Notes: generated from the letters alone by a model not told the origin. A stretch of DNA of 7,507 bases from an uncultured Erysipelotrichaceae bacterium (GCA_947385085.1 CANDJN010000060.1:1-7507), one strand, 5' to 3'; counted from the stretch's first letter, positions 1-6,006 are shown. Program-made: numbers and translations.

Positions 1-120
1 AAAACTTATTTCAACATTTTCCTACTGTTGTGGAATTTACTTTTTCACTTTACCCCTTTTTAAAAATTATCAGTGTGCCATGACTTAAGACAAAAACAAT
101 CTAAAAACAATTCATACCAT

Positions 121-149
121 AAAAAAGCGCAGTAACACTGCGTTTTTTT
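121..149 (-). terminator. Intrinsic terminator of the GHKL sensor gene, probably bidirectional
   Basis: A perfect 6-bp stem (CGCAGT, 128-133, with ACTGCG, 137-142) closes a 3-nt loop. It is flanked by six A on the left and seven T on the right, so each strand reads as a GC stem followed by a U run. It starts about 35 nt beyond the stop codon of the minus-strand sensor gene, as expected for its terminator. It could equally end a plus-strand transcript entering from the left. Positions 1-120 hold nothing else I can name. Confidence 0.85.
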
Positions 150-183
150 ATACAGCATTCTCTTTCGTTAATTCATTTTTGCT

Positions 184-1653
184 CTACTGGTACTTCTTTT
201 TCTTACTCGCGGTATTTTTTTTGGCGGAAGTGTTTTTCTTTGCGGAGGTAGTATTCTTCGCTTTGGACTGTGATTGCGCCTGATCCTTCTTCGCAGCCTT
301 TTGACTCAGCGGAATTTTGATAAAAATACTGAATACATTCTGCGGATATTCCATATCAATAGTGCCCTGATATTTTCCCACTACAGCCTGTACGGTTTTT
401 AAGCCGATGCCGCCGAATTTCTTCCGTGATTTCAGCTGATTATTGACCTTGTTAATAAAGCCGTCAAAGGCATTGTCGATAACAATCGTCAAATGACCGT
501 TTTGGATTTTACAGTCGACGTTGATAAAGCGCTTGCTGTAATCTTTAATATAGTCATTTGCCTCAATGGCATTTTCCATGCAGTTGCCAAATAAAATACA
601 TAAATCCAGATCGGGAATCTGCATATGATTGGTCAAATTAATGTGCGTTTCCAAATAAATCTGTTCCTGCTTACAGAGATAGTAATAATACGAAAATAAC
701 AGATTCACTGACTGATTCGTGCATACCGGAACCATGTCATGATCGTGAAAAGCTTTGGATATGCGATCAATGAAGACAGTGGCACCCGCCACATTATCAT
801 TCACCAGCAGTGAATTCATCGTCTGCATATTATTATCCAGCAGCTGAGTGCGCTTGTTCATATCCATATAGTGATTGAGCAGCATTTCATAATAATGGCG
901 CCCACTCGTTAACAGATCCATTGGATCGGAAACGATCTCTTTGCGAATCGTTGTTTTTTCCTGTACGACATCGTGCTGCTTCTCCACCGCTTGTGTTCTG
1001 GTAAAAGAAGCAAATAGGATGATATACACAGCGATCAGTAACATAACCATCATCGTCAGGGCAATGACATTACCGTTCATATTGGTTAAATCAGAAAGCA
1101 TGATATAGTCAATCAGAAGCATTACAAAGGCGCTGATCGGCAAAATGCAGGCAACGGCAATGACCTTGTTAGGGGTATGCTCAAGCATTGTTTTAAAGGC
1201 TTTTTTCAGTCCTGCTGCGATGAGAATAAAATAGAAAAACATCAGGCACAAGGTAATGAAGCGAAACAATACATCCGGTGTTAAATCCTCGATGAAGTTG
1301 GCCTGAACCAGCGATGAGAACGTATGATTGGTTATGATGTTGCTGATAAGGTGAATCATCAGACAAAATAATAGACTGCTGAAATACGTGAATACGATTT
1401 TCGCTACCGAATCCTTATATAACAAAGGAATGATGACAAAGGGCAGAAAGCCAATGATATACTCTATAAATGTCAATGCAGAAAAGGAAGTAATAAAATA
1501 TAAAACACCGATTCCCGCATAAAAGGCAGCGATGATGGAATATACCGCAGGCTTAGCCAATGCCTTAACAAAGGTGAGATCGCAGAGTAAAAAACAAGCC
1601 CAATAGACGCAGCTGCCATAGATAAAGGTATAAAGGGTCGCATCCTCAAGCAT
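184..1653 (-). CDS. AgrC/ComD-like GHKL-domain membrane sensor, apparently lacking the phospho-accepting His
   Basis: A 489-aa membrane sensor of the AgrC/ComD (HPK10-like) type. Residues about 12-216 form six or seven hydrophobic helices with short loops, followed by a linker to about 275 and a GHKL ATP-binding domain at about 310-450. The ATP-site boxes are visible: the N box NCMENAIEA (357-365), DNAFDG (393-398) and GGIGL (414-418). Family members normally carry R-H-D-x-x-N-H-L before the N box. Here the aligned stretch is RTQLLDNNMQTM, so the His position is Gln270 and the later His is Asn275. Nearby H253 and H261 are not in the normal context. Residues 450-489 are a Lys/Ala/Ser/Thr-rich tail ending in KKKKYQ. 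The ATG at 1653 has GAAAGGAG (1663-1670) 9 nt upstream. No response regulator or peptide precursor is visible beside it, although one could lie to the left of position 1. The domain assignment is firm; the signalling role is inferred. Confidence 0.9.
   Translation of the reverse strand: MLEDATLYTFIYGSCVYWACFLLCDLTFVKALAKPAVYSIIAAFYAGIGVLYFITSFSALTFIEYIIGFLPFVIIPLLYKDSVAKIVFTYFSSLLFCLMIHLISNIITNHTFSSLVQANFIEDLTPDVLFRFITLCLMFFYFILIAAGLKKAFKTMLEHTPNKVIAVACILPISAFVMLLIDYIMLSDLTNMNGNVIALTMMVMLLIAVYIILFASFTRTQAVEKQHDVVQEKTTIRKEIVSDPMDLLTSGRHYYEMLLNHYMDMNKRTQLLDNNMQTMNSLLVNDNVAGATVFIDRISKAFHDHDMVPVCTNQSVNLLFSYYYYLCKQEQIYLETHINLTNHMQIPDLDLCILFGNCMENAIEANDYIKDYSKRFINVDCKIQNGHLTIVIDNAFDGFINKVNNQLKSRKKFGGIGLKTVQAVVGKYQGTIDMEYPQNVFSIFIKIPLSQKAAKKDQAQSQSKAKNTTSAKKNTSAKKNTASKKKKYQ
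193..255 (-). repeat. Degenerate coding tandem repeat in the sensor tail
   Basis: The last codons of the sensor gene encode three degenerate copies of an N-T-x-S-A-K-K unit (residues 467-473, 474-479 and 480-487, the last drifting to NTASKKKK). The copies differ at the DNA level in third positions and slightly in length, so this is an old repeat rather than a fresh expansion. The product is a strongly basic, probably disordered tail. Confidence 0.6.
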
Positions 1654-1692
1654 TGCTTTTCACTCCTTTCCGGCATATTTTTACATGTTAAT

Positions 1693-1721
1693 ATTATATA
1701 ATGAAATTGCTAAATAGAAAA
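1693..1721 (-). promoter_or_regulatory. Candidate sigma-A promoter of the GHKL sensor gene
   Basis: On the minus strand a perfect TATAAT (1698-1693) lies 17 bp from a weak -35, TTTTCT (1721-1716). Transcription would start near 1686 and give a leader of about 33 nt containing the GAAAGGAG ribosome site. The -10 sits in a very AT-rich stretch, so chance is possible. Confidence 0.45.
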
Positions 1722-2077
1722 GATTGTTTATAAAATAGAATCATTTCATTTCCCTACAATATGCGTAAAAAAGGCAATAAGGTAAAGATTGGAAGAAAAT
1801 TATGGAAAATCTTATGAATTTTTTTACCAAGCATAAGAGCTAAACATATCGCCTTCCTTATTCTGATGCTTTTCCCGGAAATAGAAATTGTATTTTTTGA
1901 AAATTTTTATAAGGATGATCCGAGAACAGGTGTATGTTTGCTTTATGATGGGTGAATGATTCTGTCAGTTTGAAAAAAGTGAATGAATAAACTCGGTTTC
2001 ATGATGAAGGAAGGTATATCAAGAGATTAAGGATCAGTCTTATCAGTATCCCATGTGATACCTATGCTTAAGAACAT
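1722..2077. other. Gene-poor gap between sensor and exporter, with a possible decayed small ORF
   Basis: No intact gene is visible on either strand. On the plus strand an ATG at 1802 follows GGAAG (1791-1795) and encodes MENLMNFFTKHKS before a stop at 1841-1843. In the next frame, open to a TGA at 1953-1955, the reading is gene-like, with a hydrophobic run and then FYKDDPRTG. Removing one T from the T7 run at about 1820-1826 would join both into a 50-aa product. This may be a decayed small gene or chance in AT-rich DNA. GTGAATGA occurs twice (1952-1959 and 1979-1986). I see no promoter for this ORF. Confidence 0.3.
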
Positions 2078-2105
2078 AAAAAGGCGCTGTCTTTATGACA
2101 ACACC
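2078..2105 (-). terminator. Intrinsic terminator of the ABC exporter gene
   Basis: Read on the minus strand, GGTGTTGTC (2105-2097) pairs with GACAGCGCC (2091-2083) over 9 bp with two G-U pairs around a 5-nt loop, followed directly by five T (2082-2078). It begins about 31 nt after the stop codon of the exporter gene. Its presence argues that the exporter and the downstream sensor gene are not one operon. Confidence 0.8.
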
Positions 2106-2136
2106 AATCATAATGATAAGATTTTTACAATCCTTT

Positions 2137-3912
2137 TTATGCCTCGCTATGAAGCATGGAGTGAGTTTGGCGATCAAAATCCAGACCTTCAAATTGAAGC
2201 CGATAGTACTTGGCATAGACGCCGTTTTGTTTCATTAATGTGTCATGATCACCGCGCTCCGCCATTCCCGATTCATTGATCACGATGATCTCATCGGCAT
2301 TGCGTATGGTAGATAAGCGATGGGCAATCGTAATGGTCGTGCGATTTCTGGCCAATTCCTCCAAGCTGCGCTGAATGTGTCGCTCACTTTCATTATCCAA
2401 GGCGCTGGTCGCTTCATCCAAAATCAAAATTTTCGGATCCTTTAAGAATACACGTGCAATGGAAATACGCTGCTTTTGACCGCCGGACAAACGTGTTCCC
2501 CGCTCTCCGACAAAGGTATCATAGCCTTCCGGTAAAGAACAAATGAAATCGTGAATATTGGCTTTTTTCGCTGCTTCAATAATTTCATCCATTGTCGCAT
2601 CCGCTCGGCCATAGGCGATGTTTTCCTGAATCGTTCCCGTAAACAAGTAGACATCCTGCTGGACAATGCCGATGGCTTTGCGCAAAGAATTTAATGTAAG
2701 CTTGCGCACATCGTGTCCATCAATACGCACGGCACCGCCAATCACATCATAGAAGCGAGGCAATAACGAACAGATGGTCGTCTTACCACCGCCGGAAGGA
2801 CCAACCAAGGCAATGCTTTTCCCGGCGTCAATATGAATGTTAATGTTATCGAGTACCACTTCTTCTTTTTGATAGGCAAAGGATACGTTTTCATAATCAA
2901 TGACACCCTGTATATCATCCAATGGCTGCGCATCGCTCGCGTCAACGATCTCCGGCTCAGTTTCCAGCACTTCTAAAAAGCGTTTGAAGCCGGAAAAGCC
3001 CTTTTGAAACATCTCGGTAAATTCCACGAGAATTTCAATCGGCGCGACAAAGATATTGATATAAAGGGCATAAGTTGCCAAGGTAACCGGCTGTAGTGTT
3101 CCCATTGCCACAAAATAACCGCCGGCGACCAAAATGATGATATAAAGCAGTCCTTCAAAGAATTTATTGCCGCCATAGAAGATTCCCATAATCTTATAAT
3201 TACTTTCTTTGGATTTCAGAAAGCGAATGTTGGACTGATAGAACTTCTCCCGCTCTAAATCTTCATTCGCAAAGCTTTTGACTACGCGGATGCCGGCAAG
3301 AGAATCCTGTAAGCGGGCATTGACACCGGCAATCTTACGGCGATTATCGGTAAAGGTCTCCTGCATTTTACGATTTTGATGGTAGGAAAACACCAGCATA
3401 ATCATTGTAACACAAAGTAAAATCATGGTCAGCGGAACATGAATTAATGATAAAAGAATAAAGCTGCCGATAATTTTTATTAATGAGATAAACAGATTCT
3501 CCGGTCCATGGTGAGCGAATTCTGAAATATCGAATAAATCAGAAACTAGCTTACTCATCATTTCCCCGGTATTATTGCGATCATAATAGGAAAATGAAAG
3601 CTTTTCATAATGATTAAATAAATCCTGACGCATATCACTTTCCATGCGGGCGCCCATGATATGCCCTTGACTGCTTACATAATAGCGACATAGAGCGCGA
3701 ATGGTATACATAAGCAATAGACCGATGAACAGCATGCCCAAGCTGTTTAAGATCGCTTCCTTGGTATTCAGATATAACGTCTTATTCAGATAGTTCAATA
3801 CTTGGGGGAAGGCAAGATCAATCACGCTGATTAATAATGCGCAGATCATATCCAATATGAATATTTTCCGATAGGGACGATAATAACGAATAAATTTTTT
3901 CAACACTTTCAT
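2137..3912 (-). CDS. ABC exporter half-transporter with fused membrane and ATPase domains (MsbA/BmrA/MdlB type)
   Basis: A 591-aa half-transporter in the inner membrane, expected to work as a dimer that exports a lipid, drug or peptide. The substrate cannot be read from the sequence. Six membrane helices fall at about 18-40, 53-74, 141-157, 161-177, 251-269 and 276-295. The nucleotide-binding domain has Walker A GPSGGGKTT (371-379), the Q-loop QQD (Gln419), signature LSGGQ (475-479), Walker B ILILDE (495-500), the D-loop SALD (503-506) and switch His531 in IAHRLST. All catalytic residues are present. I chose the ATG at 3912 because GAGGAGGG (3925-3918) lies 5 nt upstream. The frame stays open to an ATG at 3966, but that start has no ribosome site and would place the promoter inside the gene. 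There is no N-terminal peptidase domain, so it is not a bacteriocin-processing PCAT. No partner gene is adjacent, which suggests a homodimer or a distant partner. Confidence 0.93.
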   Translation of the reverse strand: MKVLKKFIRYYRPYRKIFILDMICALLISVIDLAFPQVLNYLNKTLYLNTKEAILNSLGMLFIGLLLMYTIRALCRYYVSSQGHIMGARMESDMRQDLFNHYEKLSFSYYDRNNTGEMMSKLVSDLFDISEFAHHGPENLFISLIKIIGSFILLSLIHVPLTMILLCVTMIMLVFSYHQNRKMQETFTDNRRKIAGVNARLQDSLAGIRVVKSFANEDLEREKFYQSNIRFLKSKESNYKIMGIFYGGNKFFEGLLYIIILVAGGYFVAMGTLQPVTLATYALYINIFVAPIEILVEFTEMFQKGFSGFKRFLEVLETEPEIVDASDAQPLDDIQGVIDYENVSFAYQKEEVVLDNINIHIDAGKSIALVGPSGGGKTTICSLLPRFYDVIGGAVRIDGHDVRKLTLNSLRKAIGIVQQDVYLFTGTIQENIAYGRADATMDEIIEAAKKANIHDFICSLPEGYDTFVGERGTRLSGGQKQRISIARVFLKDPKILILDEATSALDNESERHIQRSLEELARNRTTITIAHRLSTIRNADEIIVINESGMAERGDHDTLMKQNGVYAKYYRLQFEGLDFDRQTHSMLHSEA

Positions 3913-3930
3913 AAGTTCCCTCCTCAATTT

Positions 3931-3943
3931 CGCTATTATAGCG
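3931..3943. repeat. Inverted repeat enclosing the exporter -10 box
   Basis: CGCTATAATAGCG (minus-strand reading) is a 5-bp perfect inverted repeat, CGCTA/TAGCG, around TAA. It contains the whole TATAAT hexamer. It could be an operator at which a dimeric regulator blocks the -10. Confidence 0.6.
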
Positions 3944-3963
3944 CAAATGAAGGGAAATTTCCA
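3935..3963 (-). promoter_or_regulatory. Sigma-A promoter of the ABC exporter gene
   Basis: A perfect minus-strand TATAAT (3940-3935) lies 17 bp from TGGAAA (3963-3958), which matches four of six -35 consensus bases. The start would be near 3928, leaving a short leader that is almost all ribosome site. Both hexamers sit within or at the edge of palindromes (listed separately), which suggests repressor control. Confidence 0.6.
3953..3962. repeat. Palindrome at the exporter -35 region
   Basis: GGAAATTTCC is a perfect 10-bp palindrome overlapping the -35 hexamer (3963-3958) of the exporter promoter. Its centre is about 20.5 bp from the centre of the -10 palindrome, roughly two helical turns, so both face the same side of the DNA. 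Confidence 0.5.
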
Positions 3964-4005
3964 CAATTATCACTCATTACATCACTTAGGATGTTTCATC
4001 AATGC

Positions 4006-4033
4006 TTGACAGAGATTTCCGTTATTTTATGAT
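4006..4033 (+). promoter_or_regulatory. Near-consensus sigma-A promoter with no gene immediately behind it
   Basis: TTGACA (4006-4011), a 16-bp spacer and TATGAT (4028-4033) match 11 of 12 consensus bases, the best -35 in the window. Transcription would begin near 4040, diverging from the exporter promoter. The next plus-strand gene begins 376 bp later and has its own closer promoter. It could therefore make a short RNA, a long nagA leader, or be left over from a lost gene. Confidence 0.6.
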
Positions 4034-4073
4034 CGTGTAGCGGGTGTTTCTTGCTTTTCCGTTTTGTTTCAAC

Positions 4074-4094
4074 AAGTGGTTTTAAACCATTTTT
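4074..4094 (+). terminator. Weak hairpin with U run downstream of the orphan promoter
   Basis: AAGTGGT (4074-4080) pairs with ACCATTT (4086-4092) over 7 bp with one G-U pair around a 5-nt loop. Part of the T5 run (4090-4094) lies in the stem. As a terminator it would be weak. It would define an RNA of about 55 nt from the promoter at 4006-4033. Confidence 0.3.
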
Positions 4095-4241
4095 GCAAGT
4101 AATCTGGAGGCAGTAGAGGTTGTGATCGACTTTGCATATTCTAAAATGCTTTGCTCTTCCTTACTTAAGTTGTTTTGTGTTTTGGCATTCTTTTTAGCTA
4201 TCGTAAACGGCTCAGTTCTTTTTTATATCGGTGGTTCTCAT
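4082..4241 (-). pseudogene. Candidate small gene broken by a one-base frameshift
   Basis: The minus-strand ATG at 4241-4239 has AGGAG (4250-4246) 4 nt upstream and encodes MRTTDIKKN before TGA. Removing one A from the A6 run at about 4219-4224 joins it to a 44-codon frame ending at TAA (4084-4082). The result is a 52-aa, lysine-rich, helix-prone product containing NNLSKEEQSILEYAKS and ending in RLLAKMV. The downstream frame looks protein-like, but I recognise no family. The sequence holds a slippery A-AAA-AAG heptamer, but a -1 shift there reaches a stop within six codons; a +1 shift is needed. A decayed gene, a homopolymer sequencing error and chance are all possible. Confidence 0.3.
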
Positions 4242-4263
4242 CACACTCCTAATCAAGTGATGA
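4238..4263. repeat. Inverted repeat over the start of the candidate small gene
   Basis: TCATCAC (4238-4244) and GTGATGA (4257-4263) are perfect 7-bp inverted arms 12 nt apart. In a minus-strand RNA the AGGAG ribosome site falls in the loop and the ATG of the candidate small gene lies in the 3' arm. Confidence 0.55.
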
Positions 4264-4365
4264 TACGATTGAACCGAATATGACACGATATAAATAAGCT
4301 GGGATGCAGAAGCAAAATGATATGCAAAGTTTTACAGGATGAAACAGGAAAAGCAATAAATCTAA

Positions 4366-4394
4366 TTGTAAAAACATGATAAAGGGTTTACAAT
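4366..4394 (+). promoter_or_regulatory. Proximal sigma-A promoter of the nagA-like gene
   Basis: TTGTAA (4366-4371), a 17-bp spacer and TACAAT (4389-4394) fit sigma-A at nine of twelve positions. The start would be near 4401, right at the AGGGAGG ribosome site, giving a leader of about 15 nt. I see no clear catabolite or NagR-type operator. Confidence 0.55.
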
Positions 4395-4415
4395 GATGGC
4401 AGGGAGGATTACGTT

Positions 4416-5525
4416 ATGAAAACTACCGTAAAGGATGTACAGTTTATTCAAAAGGATACGATGTGCTTTGGTGATTTATATCTGGAGGACGGCTTTGTTG
4501 AACGGATTGATTATAAAACACCGAAGCCATACAGCGATATTGCGATTCCCGGTTTTGTGGATGTACATACGCATGGCTTTCATGGTATATCCTGCGCTGA
4601 ATGTGATCCTCAGGCACTGCTTCAGCTGGCAAGTGAATATGCGAAGCGAGGGATTGTCGGATTTGCGGCAACGATTGATTCACGCCCACTTCATGAATAT
4701 GAGCCGATCATTGCGGCTTATCGCAGTGCTTTTCAAGGCGAGTACCTCGGCGCGCGCTGTTATGGACTTCACTTGGAAGGACCGTATCTGAATCCCTTGG
4801 AGGCAAAGGACAGTGATCCGCAAAGTTATGAAGCGATTAATTTAAGCGAATTGGAACAATTTTTAACGCGCCATCATGATATTGTGCGTATCATCAGTAT
4901 CGCGCCGGAGCTACAGCATGGCATGGAAGCAATCGCCCTATGTAAAAATTTCGGTGTTCATGTGAGCCTTGCGCACACACGCTGTAGCTATGAAGAAGCC
5001 CTGGCAGCGATAGCACAAGGCGTCAGCCAGGTCACGCATTGCTGTAATGCGATGGAGGATATTGATCATCATCATGCCCAAGCGTTGGATGCGATCATTA
5101 ATTCTGATCTTCTCTGTGAATTAAATATGGATGGGGTTCATATTCAGAGACCGATGTTACGGTGGCTGATTCGCTTATTGGGAAAAGATCGCATTATGGC
5201 GATTTCCGACGGCTCCAAATTCAGCGGCTTTGAATATCCGGATGGCTTTCAGCTTGATGAAAACCACGTTGTAAAAAACGATGCCGTTTACTGTCATGAC
5301 CATTTATCCAGTTCCTTCCGTGATTTATTGGATGCCTTTCGCTATCTCTATCACGATCTGCATTATTCCTTAAGCGATTGTATTCAAATGACCAGCACCA
5401 ATGCCGGTAAGTGTTTACAGACATGGAATTATGAGATCGGTCTCGGTAAAAAAGCCGATTTGGTCATATTGGATCACAATCTGGAATGCAAGGACGTTAT
5501 TATTAAAGGCAAGCGATCGTTATAA
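4416..5525 (+). CDS. Divergent N-acetylglucosamine-6-phosphate deacetylase-like amidohydrolase
   Basis: A 369-aa cytoplasmic TIM-barrel amidohydrolase closest to NagA, which removes acetate from N-acetylglucosamine 6-phosphate to feed amino-sugar breakdown or cell-wall recycling. The length fits (NagA is usually about 380-395 aa). Visible family motifs are PGFVDVHTHG with H51/H53, GLHLEGPYLNP with E121, SIAPE (161-165), H187 in LAHTRCSYEEA, H208 in VTHCCNAM, MDGVHI (238-243), the catalytic-site Asp265 in ISDG, and GLGKKADLVILD (342-353). Differences from classic NagA: no K-K-G-A/T-H after the NP, no R-E-P-G after NAM (here HHHAQAL), and SDG instead of TDA. Metal ligands seem kept while substrate-contact motifs are changed, so the natural substrate may differ, for example another acetylated amino-sugar phosphate. 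AGGGAGG (4401-4407) precedes the ATG by 8 nt. No nagB or sugar transporter lies beside it. I leave the symbol blank because the exact substrate is uncertain. Confidence 0.8.
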   Translation: MKTTVKDVQFIQKDTMCFGDLYLEDGFVERIDYKTPKPYSDIAIPGFVDVHTHGFHGISCAECDPQALLQLASEYAKRGIVGFAATIDSRPLHEYEPIIAAYRSAFQGEYLGARCYGLHLEGPYLNPLEAKDSDPQSYEAINLSELEQFLTRHHDIVRIISIAPELQHGMEAIALCKNFGVHVSLAHTRCSYEEALAAIAQGVSQVTHCCNAMEDIDHHHAQALDAIINSDLLCELNMDGVHIQRPMLRWLIRLLGKDRIMAISDGSKFSGFEYPDGFQLDENHVVKNDAVYCHDHLSSSFRDLLDAFRYLYHDLHYSLSDCIQMTSTNAGKCLQTWNYEIGLGKKADLVILDHNLECKDVIIKGKRSL

Positions 5526-5547
5526 TTTTAAGAAATAAATATACACC

Positions 5548-5596
5548 GTTTTCATGAACCAGCACTGATATTTTATAATGTCTTCGATATGAAAAC
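5548..5596. repeat. 8-bp inverted repeat between nagA-like and XRE genes
   Basis: GTTTTCAT (5548-5555) and ATGAAAAC (5589-5596) are perfect inverted arms 33 nt apart, with a TATAAT (5574-5579) between them. It has no following U run, so it is a poor terminator for the nagA-like gene, and no other terminator is visible there. It may be an operator pair or chance. Confidence 0.35.
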
Positions 5597-5624
5597 AATT
5601 ATATTCTATCTGTGAATTAGGCAT

Positions 5625-5638
5625 AAATAGTACTATTT
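5625..5638. promoter_or_regulatory. 14-bp perfect palindrome, probable operator of the XRE gene
   Basis: AAATAGTACTATTT is a perfect 14-bp palindrome whose right edge is 5 bp before the TATAAT box of the XRE gene. It lies where the spacer of that promoter would be, the usual place for a Cro/CI-type autoregulatory operator. I see no second copy in the window. The binding partner is inferred. Confidence 0.6.
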
Positions 5639-5643
5639 TCTCA

Positions 5644-5649
5644 TATAAT
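5644..5649 (+). promoter_or_regulatory. -10 box of the XRE gene, implying a leaderless mRNA
   Basis: A perfect TATAAT ends 6 nt before the ATG at 5656, so a normal +1 falls on the start codon itself. No ribosome site lies in front of the ATG. No good -35 is found at 16-18 bp spacing; an activator or an alternative upstream promoter may compensate. Confidence 0.5.
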
Positions 5650-5655
5650 ATAGCC

Positions 5656-6006
5656 ATGAAAACAAATGTATACACAAAGCTCACTTTTGCGGAAATATTA
5701 GAAGATTCCATTCATCGTTCCCCTTATAACAATGCACAGGTAGCTCAGCATTTGGGTGTATCCAAGGGAACAGTATCGAATTGGGTAAGCGGCACACGAA
5801 AACCGGATATTGATATGGTCATTAAAATATGTATCTTATTGGATGTCGATATTTATTATATGATTGGTGCGTCATTGCCCAGCGGCGAATTACATCCAAA
5901 GGAACAGGAAATGCTCATGTTGTTTCGGGACATGAATGCGGAATCCAAACAGGCGATTTTAAATATCGCTCATATTCTCGCAAAACAAGCTGAACAAGAA
6001 GCATAG
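5656..6006 (+). CDS. XRE/Cro-CI family transcriptional regulator
   Basis: A 116-aa DNA-binding protein. Residues about 12-70 form an HTH_3 (lambda repressor-like) domain, with the helix-turn-helix at 26-46, reading AQVAQHLGVSKGTVSNWVSG. GVSKGTVSNW is the typical recognition-helix pattern. The C-terminal part (81-116) is a charged, helical segment of the kind many small XRE repressors use for dimerisation. There is no peptidase or sensor domain. The start at 5656 is the only Met before residue 55 in the open frame, yet it has no ribosome site. A 14-bp palindrome and a TATAAT immediately upstream suggest autoregulation from a leaderless mRNA. It ends in its own terminator and is not in an operon with the sigma gene. 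Its other targets are unknown. Confidence 0.88.
   Translation: MKTNVYTKLTFAEILEDSIHRSPYNNAQVAQHLGVSKGTVSNWVSGTRKPDIDMVIKICILLDVDIYYMIGASLPSGELHPKEQEMLMLFRDMNAESKQAILNIAHILAKQAEQEA

Noticed and set aside
1..63. Open 20-codon plus-strand frame ending in TAA at 61-63, hydrophobic
   Set aside because: Twenty open codons in AT-rich DNA are common by chance and nothing in them is recognisable.
1722..1960. AgrD-like peptide precursor to go with the AgrC-like sensor
   Set aside because: The small ORF here lacks the Cys or Ser macrocycle segment and acidic tail of AgrD, and no AgrB-like protein is present.
2055..2279. 74-codon plus-strand frame
   Set aside because: It runs antisense through the conserved 3' end of the exporter gene and has no recognisable product.
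2442..3176. Three 67- to 74-codon minus-strand frames inside the exporter gene
   Set aside because: They are out-of-frame readings of the conserved exporter and show no own ribosome site or domain.
3913..3966. In-frame upstream start (ATG at 3966) giving a 609-aa exporter
   Set aside because: No ribosome site before it, and it would put the TATAAT promoter inside the gene; the ATG at 3912 has GAGGAGGG.
4219..4225. A-AAA-AAG slippery heptamer as a programmed -1 frameshift
   Set aside because: A -1 shift leads to a stop within six codons; the long frame is reached only by a +1 shift, and no slippage structure was identified.
4317..4379. 20-aa plus-strand mini-ORF just before the nagA-like gene
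   Set aside because: No ribosome site and too short to separate from chance, although the residues look protein-like.
5589..5615. 8-aa mini-ORF MKTIIFYL before the XRE gene
   Set aside because: No ribosome site; the repeated ATGAAAAC string is better explained as an inverted-repeat arm or chance.
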